Positions 8,823-17,068 of a DNA stretch of 64,000 nucleotides are shown here, in pieces (position 1 is the first letter of the stretch; the number at the start of each line of letters is the position of its first letter). The DNA is from Mesorhizobium norvegicum. GTDB lineage: Bacteria > Pseudomonadota > Alphaproteobacteria > Rhizobiales > Rhizobiaceae. The DNA lies in assembly GCF_004919685.1 (NCBI RefSeq), contig NZ_SMYZ01000086.1:39565-103564 (forward strand), given 5' to 3'. The position numbers were made by a program, and so were the translations under genes. The notes beneath the pieces are model-generated. The model was not told the DNA's origin and made no database searches. It saw only the letters and a program-made list of their open reading frames with translations.

Positions 8823-9778
8823 TACTGTCGGTGCGCGACCTCAGAGTGTCTTTCCGCACCAATGACGGCCTGGTGCGGGCCATCGATGGCGTTTCCTTTG
8901 ACCTCGAAGAGAGCGAGATCCTCGGTGTCGTCGGCGAATCCGGTTCCGGCAAGACGGTGTCGCTGCTGGCCGTCATGGGCCTCATCACCGATCCCAACGC
9001 CGACATAGAAGGCTCGATCCGCTACAAGGGCCGCGAACTCGTGGGACTGCCCGCGCGCGAACTCAGGCGGCTGCGCGGCAACGAGATCGCGATGATCTTC
9101 CAGGATCCGATGACCGCGCTGACGCCGGTCTACACGGTCGGCTGGCAAATCGCCGAACAGATCCGCGCGCATCGCAACATCAGCAAGTCCAAGGCGATGG
9201 ATCGCGTGGAGGAACTGCTGGCCGAGGTGAATTTTCCGAACCCACACGAGGCGATGTCGCGCTACCCGCACCAGCTTTCGGGCGGCATGCGTCAACGGGC
9301 GGTGATCGCCATGGCTTTGTCCTGCAATCCGGCACTGCTGGTGGCCGACGAACCGACCACGGCGCTCGACGTCACGGTGCAGGCCGGCATTCTCGACCTG
9401 GTGCGCAAGCTGCGCGCGACGCACAAGTCGGCTGTGGTCTTCATCACGCATGACATGGGCGTGGTCTCCGAACTCGCCGACCGCGTCATGGTCATGTATG
9501 CGGGCCGTGTGGTGGAGCGCGGCAGTCGCGCGGAGCTGTTTTCCGACCCCCGACACCCCTATACACGGGCGCTGCTCGGTTCGATCCCGCCACTGACCGG
9601 CGAGAAACCACGGCGCCTGCCGGCCATTCCTGGTTCGCCGCCGTCGTTGCTGCGATTGCCGCAAGGCTGTGCTTTCGGCCCGCGATGCCCGGTTCACTAC
9701 GAGCCCTGCGCGACCGGCAAGCCCGACCTTGGGGGCGGCACCCACGCCGCCGCATGCTTCAGGGTGGCACAGGCATGA
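8819..9778 (+). CDS. ABC transporter ATPase, DppD-like
   Basis: Cytoplasmic ATP-hydrolysing subunit, 319 residues. Walker A GESGSGKT near residue 41, Q-loop in FQDPMTAL, signature LSGGMRQR, Walker B ALLVADEPTTALD and the H-switch VFITHDMG are all present. The C-terminal oligopeptide-transport domain includes the Cys-rich CAFGPRCPVHYEPC segment, which in Dpp/Opp ATPases may bind an iron-sulfur cluster. Start and stop both overlap neighbours by four bases, so the transporter genes are tightly coupled. Confidence 0.93.
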   Translation: MILSVRDLRVSFRTNDGLVRAIDGVSFDLEESEILGVVGESGSGKTVSLLAVMGLITDPNADIEGSIRYKGRELVGLPARELRRLRGNEIAMIFQDPMTALTPVYTVGWQIAEQIRAHRNISKSKAMDRVEELLAEVNFPNPHEAMSRYPHQLSGGMRQRAVIAMALSCNPALLVADEPTTALDVTVQAGILDLVRKLRATHKSAVVFITHDMGVVSELADRVMVMYAGRVVERGSRAELFSDPRHPYTRALLGSIPPLTGEKPRRLPAIPGSPPSLLRLPQGCAFGPRCPVHYEPCATGKPDLGGGTHAAACFRVAQA

Positions 9779-10773
9779 GCGGACCGATGACCGACAAAGA
9801 CCGCCCGATCCTCGAGACGCGTTCGCTGGGAAAGCGTTTTTCGATCGGCACCCGTTTTTCCGCCGAAGGCAAGCGAACCGTGCATGCGGTCGACAATGTT
9901 TCCCTGACCGTGTGGCGTGGCGAGACGGTCGGGCTGGTTGGCGAATCCGGATGCGGCAAGTCCACGCTGGCGCGCTGCCTGGTGAGGCTCCACGACATAT
10001 CGGACGGCGAGCTTCTGTTCGAAGGTGAAGACATCACCTCGAAGTCTCTGTCCGAACTCCGGCCGCTCCGGCGCCGCCTGCAAATGGTTTTCCAGGACCC
10101 GTCGGCGTCGCTCAATCCGCGTCGGCGCGTCGGCGACCTGGTGGCCGAGCCGCTGCGTATCCATAGCAAGCTTTCGTCGAACGAGATCAAGAAACGCGTC
10201 GCGGAACTGTTCGACCTCGTTGGATTGCTGCCGGATCATGTCATGCGGTATCCGCATGAATTTTCCGGCGGACAGCGCCAGCGTGTCGGCATAGCGCGGG
10301 CCATTGCATTGAACCCCGACCTCGTCGTGTTGGACGAACCCGTCTCCGCGCTCGACGTGTCGGTGCAGGCGCAAATCGTCAACCTGCTTGCCGATCTGCA
10401 GGAGAAGCTGAACCTCACCTACATCTTCATCGCCCACGACCTGTCCGTCGTGCGTCAAGTGTCGACCCGCATAGCGGTCATGTATCTCGGCTCGATCGTC
10501 GAGGAAGGGCCGGCGGAGGAGGTGTTTGCCACACCAGCCCATCCTTACAGCCAGGCGCTGATCTCGGCGGTTCCCGTCGTCGAGACGACGCCCAGCGGGA
10601 CGCGCAAGCGCATTATCCTCACCGGCGACGTGCCGAGCCCGCTCAAGCCGCCATCCGGGTGCCGTTTCCACCCCCGATGCCCGATCGCAGCGGAGCGCTG
10701 CCGCTCGGAGCGGCCGCAGCTGAGGGAATACCGACCCGGTCGCAAAGTCGCGTGCCACTTCCCGACGGTATAG
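9775..10773 (+). CDS. ABC transporter ATPase, DppF-like
   Basis: Second ATPase of the peptide importer, 332 residues from ATG 9775 (overlapping the previous TGA). The frame is open further upstream, but MSGPMTDKDRPILE leads directly into the conserved N-terminus. Walker A GESGCGKST, signature FSGGQRQR, Walker B LVVLDEPVSALD and H-switch IFIAHDLS are intact, as is the C-terminal CRFHPRCPIAAERC cysteine cluster. It is the last gene of the operon; a weak stem (AGCCGA / TCGGCT, 10772-10798) followed by ATTTTT could end transcription. Confidence 0.93.
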   Translation: MSGPMTDKDRPILETRSLGKRFSIGTRFSAEGKRTVHAVDNVSLTVWRGETVGLVGESGCGKSTLARCLVRLHDISDGELLFEGEDITSKSLSELRPLRRRLQMVFQDPSASLNPRRRVGDLVAEPLRIHSKLSSNEIKKRVAELFDLVGLLPDHVMRYPHEFSGGQRQRVGIARAIALNPDLVVLDEPVSALDVSVQAQIVNLLADLQEKLNLTYIFIAHDLSVVRQVSTRIAVMYLGSIVEEGPAEEVFATPAHPYSQALISAVPVVETTPSGTRKRIILTGDVPSPLKPPSGCRFHPRCPIAAERCRSERPQLREYRPGRKVACHFPTV

Positions 10774-10898
10774 CCGACATTCATGATCGCATTCGGCTGG
10801 CAGATTTTTAAAAATTCTATTTTCTGCGTGGAACCAACAGGCGGATAGCCCGTTTCATTGGGTTCGATCGAGCGCATCGCGGTCGACCGGGAGGAACG

Positions 10899-11201
10899 AT
10901 GGACTATTTGCATTTCTTTTCGCCCGTGCGGATTTCGCGTGGGCAGGGACATCCTGCTGAAGAAGTCGATAGTGTTGCCGAGGCCATGGTGTTCTTGCGG
11001 AAATGGCCGACGGGACGGCGCGGTCCGGTCTATCAGTGCGCGCTGAATTGCTGCTCGGCCGCCTTGTCGGGCCAGATGTCGGCCGAGGAAGCAAGGAAAG
11101 CGTTCACAGGCTTTGCCCGCATCACGCGCCTGCTCGATGACGACATGGCGTTGCCGGTGGCTGGCGAAAGCATGGCGAGCGTGCACGCGCTGCGGCGGTA
11201 G
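10899..11201 (+). CDS. DUF982 small protein
   Basis: About 100 residues. It matches the rhizobial DUF982 pattern: a VAEAMVFLRKWP block near residue 27, RRGPVYQCALNCCSAALSG, then AEEARKAFTGFARITRLL. GGGAGG lies just before the ATG, which makes the start convincing. The function of DUF982 proteins is not established; they are abundant, multi-copy small proteins of Rhizobiales. It stands alone downstream of the peptide operon and is followed by its own terminator-like hairpin. Confidence 0.85.
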   Translation: MDYLHFFSPVRISRGQGHPAEEVDSVAEAMVFLRKWPTGRRGPVYQCALNCCSAALSGQMSAEEARKAFTGFARITRLLDDDMALPVAGESMASVHALRR

Positions 11202-11233
11202 GCGCCTGTTGTCTTGACGCTCTTGCGAGGTCT

Positions 11234-11259
11234 CGCGCCATGGCGGCGCGGGTTTTGTT
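11234..11259 (+). terminator. Rho-independent-like terminator after DUF982 gene
   Basis: Stem CGCGCC / GGCGCG with a five-base loop, followed by GGTTTTGTTTTG. It begins 32 bases after the DUF982 stop codon. Confidence 0.6.
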
Positions 11260-11304
11260 TTGCGATGCGCTTCGGAGCTAACCACTCTAACTCTTTGTTT
11301 TGAC

Positions 11305-11372
11305 GCAATTCCCAAGGGAAAGCGCTATGCGCTTTTCCCAGGAAGGCCGTTTCACACCTTTCCTGGAATTGC
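11305..11372. repeat. Rhizobial palindromic intergenic repeat
   Basis: The ends are an inverted pair (GCAATTCC at 11305-11312, GGAATTGC at 11365-11372). Inside is a second hairpin, GGGAAAGCGC / GCGCTTTTCCC (11316-11339). I recognise the layout, with its characteristic GACGCAATTCC start and CCTGGAATTGCTCTAG end, as a repeat common between genes in Rhizobiaceae and Mesorhizobium. It overlaps the 3' end of the SnoaL-like pseudogene. Confidence 0.65.
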
Positions 11373-11373
11373 T

Positions 11374-11734
11374 CTAGGTGACGGAATAACGGTCGATCGC
11401 CCAAAGCCAACTGCCATCGGCTTGCCGCCGGGCAACCTCGCTGGTCACGTCGCCGTCGGGAAGTCGGGTCGATGTGAGCGCAAGGTCGCCGCAAACGAGC
11501 GCCGGCCGTTGCTCTCCCACGGCGAACTTCCGTCCTGACGCGGCGATTTCGGCATAGTAACCGCGAATGGCCTCCCGGCCGTGCAGCAAGCGTCCGTCAC
11601 CACAGTCGATAACCGCATCCGGTTTCGAACAGGGCGGTCATGCCGTCGACATCGCCCGCATGCTGCCGCGAAATCAGCAGGGGCTCCAGTTGCTGGGGAT
11701 CGTAGACAGGTTTTCTCTCTGCTGGGTCGCCCAT
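11374..11734 (-). pseudogene. SnoaL/NTF2-like protein, frameshifted
   Basis: A leftward gene starts at ATG 11734 (MGDPAERKPVYDPQQLEPLL) and encodes the first half of a SnoaL-like/DUF4440 fold, reading HAGDVDGMTALFE. At about 11,620 the frame is lost; deleting one base there restores PDAVIDCGDGRLLHGREAIRGYYAE and the remainder to the stop at 11374. The full product would be about 119 residues, normal for the family. Either a real one-base insertion (GAAACC for GAACC) or a sequencing error explains this. The gene diverges from the dusA fragment. Members bind small ligands or act as ketosteroid-isomerase-like enzymes. Confidence 0.75.
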
Positions 11735-11891
11735 GTTGACCTCCGCTGCGCTTCCAACGAAATCCTATCGCAAACCCTTTCACCCGTCCGTGACAGGTCG
11801 AGGAATTTTCTGGATCAGCGTTGCCACCCACCGGCGGCCTCAAAAGCCCGGCGGTTGAAAGAAGCGGCAAATAGGCTAAATAGGCGCCGCA

Positions 11892-11978
11892 ATGGCCCGA
11901 TTTGGCCGACCTCGATTGGACGACATGCTGGAAGCAAAGCTTGCCATAGCACCTATGATGGATTGGGCGGACAAGTAA
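11892..11978 (+). pseudogene. dusA: 5' fragment of tRNA-dihydrouridine synthase A (attachment-site remnant)
   Basis: Only 28 codons: the end reads KLAIAPMMDWADK then TAA. This is the conserved N-terminal start of DusA (K-L-AIAPMMDWTDR), the FMN enzyme that reduces U20/U20a in tRNA. The reading frame breaks exactly where homology should continue. The 5' end of dusA is an established integration site for a family of tyrosine integrases carried by prophages and genomic islands (Farrugia and colleagues, 2015), so this is best read as an att-site junction. The matching rest of dusA is not in the window. Confidence 0.75.
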
Positions 11979-12003
11979 GTAAAATCAAATAGTTATGGGA
12001 GAC

Positions 12004-12024
12004 CGTGTGCAAAAACTGCACACG
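12004..12024. promoter_or_regulatory. Perfect inverted repeat next to the dusA junction
   Basis: CGTGTGCA - 5 bases - TGCACACG, 26 bases after the dusA fragment's stop. It could be an integrase/excisionase arm site or an operator. The role is not known. Confidence 0.4.
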
Positions 12025-12585
12025 AAAGTTCTGCTTCTATTCCATTTCCGATCCTGCGATAGACCCGCCGATCAGTCTTTTGCCTGGCCGTGTGCCGCTA
12101 CCAGTCGCCAGTTCGACCACGAGGATCGCCGCCGTATCCACCCCCAGCCGTCTGTTGCCAGGTTGGTGTTCTGCGGCCAATCGCGCGTCTCCGACGGGGT
12201 TGAGCCAATAAAGCGCTGTTGCGTCTCCGCTGCGAGCATCCAGTTCCCTGGGGTTCTTGGAAGCTTTTCGGACTTTCTGCCTTGCGCCTCCGTCCGAATC
12301 GCATGTGCTTGTGAAGGAGATTGGGGGCACCAGGACATACTTTTGGGCACGCTTGATTATCGCACTCGCTCTGGACCTGAATGCCCTCGGCTACCCAGAC
12401 GTCGCGATCGATCGCCTGCCGGGGGTTCGAGTCGGAAGAGCGCTACCGCCTTTCCCCCCACTCACTGAATTGCCAGTTCCGGCTTCGCTGCTACGGCTGA
12501 GCGATTTGAGCCCATCTAAGTACGAATCTGGTGGGGCATAGCAAGACGACGAGCCTCTCGCCTTTATAGCCGTTCTGCTCCCTCT
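12025..12585. other. Stretch without recognisable gene
   Basis: Several short frames are open on both strands but none has a good start or a recognisable protein pattern. Its position beside the dusA junction makes it a place to look for a decayed integrase or recombination gene; I could not recognise one. Confidence 0.4.
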
Positions 12586-13659
12586 CTAGACGCCCACCTC
12601 GTCGGCGGTGGATTCCATGCCAGGTGGGCGGCTTCGAGACATCCTGACGATCTCGGGGCGGACCGTGATCTGTGTATCGCGAAATGCCTGGCGGAACGCG
12701 CGTGGTGATTGACCGAACTGGGCGGTGAAAGCCCGGGTGAAAACCGAGGGGTAGGAAAAGCCGCAAGCATAGGCGACATCCTTGATTTCACGCTCTTCGT
12801 AGAAAAGCAGGTTGCGCGCCGCCTGCAGGCGCGAGCGCAGATAGAGCTGGTTCGGGGTCTGGTTGAATTGCCGAAGACAGCAGCGCTCCAGTGTCCGCAC
12901 CGAAATACCGAGGTGGCGCGCAAGGCTCTTCGGCGACAGCGGGAAATCGAGATTGTCTTCCATCAACGCCACGATCCTGTGGGACAAGGAAGGTCGTGCT
13001 TCGCCAATCGCATCATCGTCCGTTCGCTGCGGATGAATACCTTCGCGCGGCGTATGAATGAGCGCATTGGCGACTTCCTTGGCGAGGCTCGCCCCGCGCA
13101 GCCTTCCGATCAGATCGAGCATCATGTCGAGCGTTGCCACTCCGCCCGCGCAGAAGGCAAGTTGACGATCGATGAAATAGATCTGGTTCTTTGTCTCGGC
13201 CGCCGGAAAATGCTCAAGGTATGATGACACCGCCTCCCAGTGCACCACCGCCTCGCGATCGCCCGTGAGGCCAGCTGCCGCAATGGCAAAGGCGCCCGTG
13301 TCGACGCCTATGATCATCGATCCATGCCGGTACGCATTGCGCAGGGCTCCGCGCACGTTGGCCGATATGTTTTGCGTCGGCAGATTGCCTTCCAGGACAA
13401 CCAGAAAGTCGCAGCGCGGAAAGTTGGCCAGATCGTGGTTCGCGGCAACCCACATGCCGTTGCTGGCGCGTACCGAGTCGCCCGAATCCGAAATCATGAT
13501 CCATTCGAAAAGATGCTGACCGCTGTTCTGATTGGCTATGCGCAGCGTCTCGGTCGCCATGATCAGGGCATTCATGGGAAATTCGGGTTGCAGCAGGAAG
13601 GCGAACCGCGGCCGGCGGTTGGAGGCGGCTGCGATGACGAGATTCGTATCTGCGACCAT
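12586..13659 (-). CDS. GlxA-family AraC-type transcriptional regulator
   Basis: 357 residues. The N-terminal half (about 17-185) is a DJ-1/PfpI-like ligand domain (FAFLLQPEFPMNALIMATETLRIAN, then GVDTGAFAIAAAGLT and CAGGVATLDMMLDLI). The C-terminal half carries the double HTH of AraC proteins (LSPKSLARHLGISVRTLERCC and IKDVAYACGFSYPSVFTRAF). This order is typical of GlxA/CdhR regulators that control catabolism of quaternary amines, amino acids or sugar derivatives. It is divergent from the large transport/catabolic cluster, with a 198-base intergenic region, so it is the likely regulator of that cluster. Confidence 0.9.
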   Translation of the reverse strand: MVADTNLVIAAASNRRPRFAFLLQPEFPMNALIMATETLRIANQNSGQHLFEWIMISDSGDSVRASNGMWVAANHDLANFPRCDFLVVLEGNLPTQNISANVRGALRNAYRHGSMIIGVDTGAFAIAAAGLTGDREAVVHWEAVSSYLEHFPAAETKNQIYFIDRQLAFCAGGVATLDMMLDLIGRLRGASLAKEVANALIHTPREGIHPQRTDDDAIGEARPSLSHRIVALMEDNLDFPLSPKSLARHLGISVRTLERCCLRQFNQTPNQLYLRSRLQAARNLLFYEEREIKDVAYACGFSYPSVFTRAFTAQFGQSPRAFRQAFRDTQITVRPEIVRMSRSRPPGMESTADEVGV

Positions 13660-13857
13660 GACAAGCGTCCGAGAAAATTGCCGATGACGTTCCAGATATA
13701 TTGTGTGACGCTGTGGATCAACTCTTGGGCGGCCGATTGGCCAACACTGTCACTACGCCGAGAGCACGTTCTGGGACGATCTCGACGAGGGAACATAGAA
13801 AAATAAGCTCTAACAGAGCGTGGTGAGCGCCTAGCGCATGCCGCGTGGGAGATTGTC

Positions 13858-15198
13858 ATGGATTTGACTTCATTGAACAAATCGACTTTTGCCCTGAACC
13901 GCAGAACACTTTTGAGGTCGGCTGCGGCCGCTGGGGTCGGTCTTGCCGTTCCGCACATCTGGACCGGCCGCGCCTCGGCCGCCAACCCGATCGAGATCGT
14001 GCATTGGAGCTGGCTATCGGCTTCGGACGGCGAGGTGTGGGCCAAGATGATCGCCGCCTTCAACGACGCGCACAAGGACAAGGGTGTCCAGATCCGCATG
14101 GAGGTGGTTCCTGAGGAGCAATATGTAACCAAGGTGCTTGCGGCCTCGGCCACCGGCAAGGCGCCAGACTTTGGCTGGGGCACGGCCGGTAAGTCGGCCC
14201 AGTTGGCGCGCGACGAGGTCATCATACCGCTCGACGATCTCATCGCCGGCTCGGGTCTCGATCTTGCCGACTTCAGTACGACGTCGATCGCCGGGTCCCG
14301 CTATCCGAAATACGACAACAAGGTCTTCATGATCCCCATGGACCTGATGAGCCTTCAGCCTGAAATCAACCTCGATCATGTCAAGGAAGCTGGCCTCGAC
14401 GCCAGCAAGCCGCCACTGGATGGCGACACACTGCTGGAATGGGCGATGGCCATGACCAAGCGTGAAGGCGACAAGGTCACTCGCTCGGGGATCATGATGA
14501 CTGGTTCTGGCGTTCAGCCGACCGTCACCTGGGGGATCGTTGCGGAACAGATGGGCTTCCAGCGTGCCAGTGACGATCTGAAGACAGCTTGCGTGAACCC
14601 CGATGCCGGCAAGGCGGCGATGCAATGGGTGCTCGACCTTTTCGACAAGCACATGGTTTCGACCCGCGACGTCACCGACCGCTACAAGGCTTTCGGAACC
14701 GGGCAGGGCTCGATCTTCTGGACCGGCCCTTGGACACTTGCCGGCTACGTGGCACAGAAACTGCCATTCAAGACGGTGCTGTTTCCCAAGATCGGCGCCA
14801 AGCACGTGACATATCTCGAGATGGGTGGCCTGGAATTCTACAAACAGGCTGACCCAGGGCGCCACGAAGCTACAATGGCGGCCGTCAAATGGCTGTCGGA
14901 TAACAGCTTCCTGTGGACGACGGTTGGGCGCGGCGCCTCTCCACGCAAATCGATCCTGGAGCGTCCGGATTACAAGACCGCTGGCAGCCCGTGGGATATC
15001 CGCGGCGCCTTCGTCGACGGAATGAGCTTTGCCACCATCGGCGAGATCCCGGTGGTGAATGGTCCCAACTTCACGATCTACTCAGGTGGAAATTTCCTCG
15101 CCAAGACGCTCGAGGGCGTATGGTCGGGACAGACGACGATCGACGCGGCGATGCAGCAGATCCAGACGCAGTGGCAGTCCGACTTGGACGAAGGCTGA
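13858..15198 (+). CDS. Tat-exported sugar ABC transporter substrate-binding protein (SBP family 1)
   Basis: 446 residues. The N-terminus has a twin-arginine signal, LNRRTLLRSAAAAGVGLAVP, with cleavage expected after ASA, so the protein is folded before export. The mature part resembles MalE/UgpB-type family 1 binding proteins (IEIVHWSWLSASDGEVWAKM, later GQGSIFWTGPWTLAGY). GGGAGA precedes the ATG by eight bases. It is the first gene of the cluster downstream of the GlxA-type regulator and feeds the two permeases that follow. The ligand is presumably a carbohydrate or acidic sugar; the cluster's enzymes do not pin it down. Confidence 0.9.
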   Translation: MDLTSLNKSTFALNRRTLLRSAAAAGVGLAVPHIWTGRASAANPIEIVHWSWLSASDGEVWAKMIAAFNDAHKDKGVQIRMEVVPEEQYVTKVLAASATGKAPDFGWGTAGKSAQLARDEVIIPLDDLIAGSGLDLADFSTTSIAGSRYPKYDNKVFMIPMDLMSLQPEINLDHVKEAGLDASKPPLDGDTLLEWAMAMTKREGDKVTRSGIMMTGSGVQPTVTWGIVAEQMGFQRASDDLKTACVNPDAGKAAMQWVLDLFDKHMVSTRDVTDRYKAFGTGQGSIFWTGPWTLAGYVAQKLPFKTVLFPKIGAKHVTYLEMGGLEFYKQADPGRHEATMAAVKWLSDNSFLWTTVGRGASPRKSILERPDYKTAGSPWDIRGAFVDGMSFATIGEIPVVNGPNFTIYSGGNFLAKTLEGVWSGQTTIDAAMQQIQTQWQSDLDEG

Positions 15199-15299
15199 TC
15201 CCGGGATACTTTTCCGGGACCCTGACTGATCCCTTGCCCGTCGCGCCGAACATCGCGACGGGCCCCTCCTGACCATTGCCGCAAGGCGGACAGATCGAC

Positions 15300-16202
15300 A
15301 TGACAACGGCAATCTTGCAAGGCCAGGCTGACTTCGGAGCCGAGCGCCATCAGACTGATCGGGCCGGCTATCTGCTCGTTGCCTTTTTCGCGCTGCCGTT
15401 CTTCCTGTTCAACATCCTTCCGGTGCTGTTCGGCGTCTATGTCTCGTTCACGCGCTGGAGCATCGTTGGCACGCCGAAATGGGTGGGCCTCGACAATTTC
15501 CACAAGGCGTTCACCGACCAGTGGGTCGCGGTCGCCTTCAAGAACGTCTTCCTCTACGGCCTCGTCATCGTTCCCTGCGTGACCGGGCTCGGCTTGCTGT
15601 TCGCGCTTTTCGTGAACAAGCGCTATCCGCTATCGGGTCTGGCGCGCACGCTGTTTTTCGCCCCCACGGTGGTGTCCGCGACGGTGATTGGGCTTGTATG
15701 GGTCTGGATGCTCGACACCCAGTATGGGCTCGTCAATTACTACCTGTCATTTCTCGGTTTCGACGACATCCCCTGGCTCACCTCCACGCGCTGGTCGCTG
15801 ATCGGCATCAGCATCGCCTCGGTCTGGTGGGATCTGGGCCTTGCCTTCGTGCTGTTCCTGGCCGCCTTGCAGGATATTCCAGGCGAGATCATCGATGCGG
15901 CGCGGGTGGATGGCGCCAACCGCTGGCAGCGCTTCAAGCATGTGATCCTGCCGCATCTGCGACCCGTCATCAGCATGGTGGTGACGCTGCAGCTGATCTC
16001 CACGCTACGCATCTTCAGCCAGGTCTACGTCATGACCAATGGCGGCCCGGCCAGTTCCTCGTCCTCGCCGATCCACTATATCTACAATCTCGCCATCGTC
16101 AGGAACCTGTTCGGCTACGCCGCCGCGGTGTCCCTCTTGCTGTTCGTGCTGATCCTGGCGATCACCGTGGTCCAGCGCTTTCTTCTCAGGGAGCGTGCAT
16201 GA
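15300..16202 (+). CDS. Sugar ABC transporter permease, MalF/UgpA-like
   Basis: 300 residues; ATG 15300 is preceded by AAGGCGGA. There are six hydrophobic helices, beginning with LLVAFFALPFFLFNILPVLFG. The EAA loop is present near residue 200 (EIIDAARVDGANRWQRFKHVILP). It pairs with the next permease, whose ATG overlaps its stop (ATGA). It imports the ligand of the Tat-exported binding protein. Confidence 0.92.
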   Translation: MTTAILQGQADFGAERHQTDRAGYLLVAFFALPFFLFNILPVLFGVYVSFTRWSIVGTPKWVGLDNFHKAFTDQWVAVAFKNVFLYGLVIVPCVTGLGLLFALFVNKRYPLSGLARTLFFAPTVVSATVIGLVWVWMLDTQYGLVNYYLSFLGFDDIPWLTSTRWSLIGISIASVWWDLGLAFVLFLAALQDIPGEIIDAARVDGANRWQRFKHVILPHLRPVISMVVTLQLISTLRIFSQVYVMTNGGPASSSSSPIHYIYNLAIVRNLFGYAAAVSLLLFVLILAITVVQRFLLRERA

Positions 16203-17068
16203 TGACCGCCTGGCTGGACCAAAAGCTCGAGGCGCGCGGCCTCGAGAGAGCGGATCTCTTCATCTGGCCGCTCGGCATGGCCATCGCCGTTCTCTGGGCG
16301 TTGCCCTTCGTCTGGATGGTGTCGACTTCCTTCAAGTTTCCGGGCGATGTCATGACCAAGGACATCGAATGGCTTCCCCACCGCGTCACCCTGAACAACT
16401 ACATCAAGGTCTTCGATTACCCCGTCATACGCTGGGGCTTCAACAGCGTCGTGCAGGCGACGGTATCGACCTTCCTTTGCGTCCTGTTCGGCGCGATGGC
16501 CGGCTATGCATTAGCGCGCATGCGGTTTCCCGGTCGGGATACGCTGTTCTACGTCTTTCTCGCTTCGCTGATGATACCCACCGAGGTTTCGGTGATCCCG
16601 CTGCTGCTTGGCTTTGTCAAAATCGGCTGGGCAAGCAGCTATCAGGCCCTCATCTTGCCATCGATCGGCAATGTCTTCAGCGTCTACATCTTCCGCCAGT
16701 TTTTCCTGTCGTTCCCCAAGGAACTGGAGGAGGCCGCGAAAATGGACGGTGCGGGACCGTTCAACCTGTTCTTCCGCATTGCGCTCCCGCTCGCCCGGGC
16801 GCCGGCAATCGCGGCTTCCGTCATCATCTTCACCCTGAACTGGAACAATTTCCTGTGGCCGCTGCTGGTCACCTTCGACGAGTCAATGAAGACGCTTCCG
16901 GTCGGCATAGCAGCCTTCACGCCAGTGGTCGGAACGCAGACCCAGATCGAGGGCTATAGCGTCGCCATGGCGGCGGTGACCATCCTGAGTATCCCCAGCC
17001 TGCTGCTGTTCTGTTTCCTGCAGCGCTATTTCATCCAGGGTCTTTCCCAGGGCAGCGTGAAACAATGA
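16199..17068 (+). CDS. Sugar ABC transporter permease, MalG/UgpE-like
   Basis: 289 residues, six helices. The EAA loop ELEEAAKMDGAGPFNLFFRIALP is clear near residue 180. The start has two adjacent ATG codons (16199 and 16202); the first overlaps the previous stop. The end overlaps the aldehyde dehydrogenase ATG by four bases. It forms the translocation pore with the preceding subunit. Confidence 0.92.
   Translation: MMTAWLDQKLEARGLERADLFIWPLGMAIAVLWALPFVWMVSTSFKFPGDVMTKDIEWLPHRVTLNNYIKVFDYPVIRWGFNSVVQATVSTFLCVLFGAMAGYALARMRFPGRDTLFYVFLASLMIPTEVSVIPLLLGFVKIGWASSYQALILPSIGNVFSVYIFRQFFLSFPKELEEAAKMDGAGPFNLFFRIALPLARAPAIAASVIIFTLNWNNFLWPLLVTFDESMKTLPVGIAAFTPVVGTQTQIEGYSVAMAAVTILSIPSLLLFCFLQRYFIQGLSQGSVKQ

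Noticed and set aside
12025..12585. Expected integrase gene next to the dusA junction
   Set aside because: None of the six frames shows the R-H-R-Y tyrosine recombinase pattern; I cannot support an integrase here.
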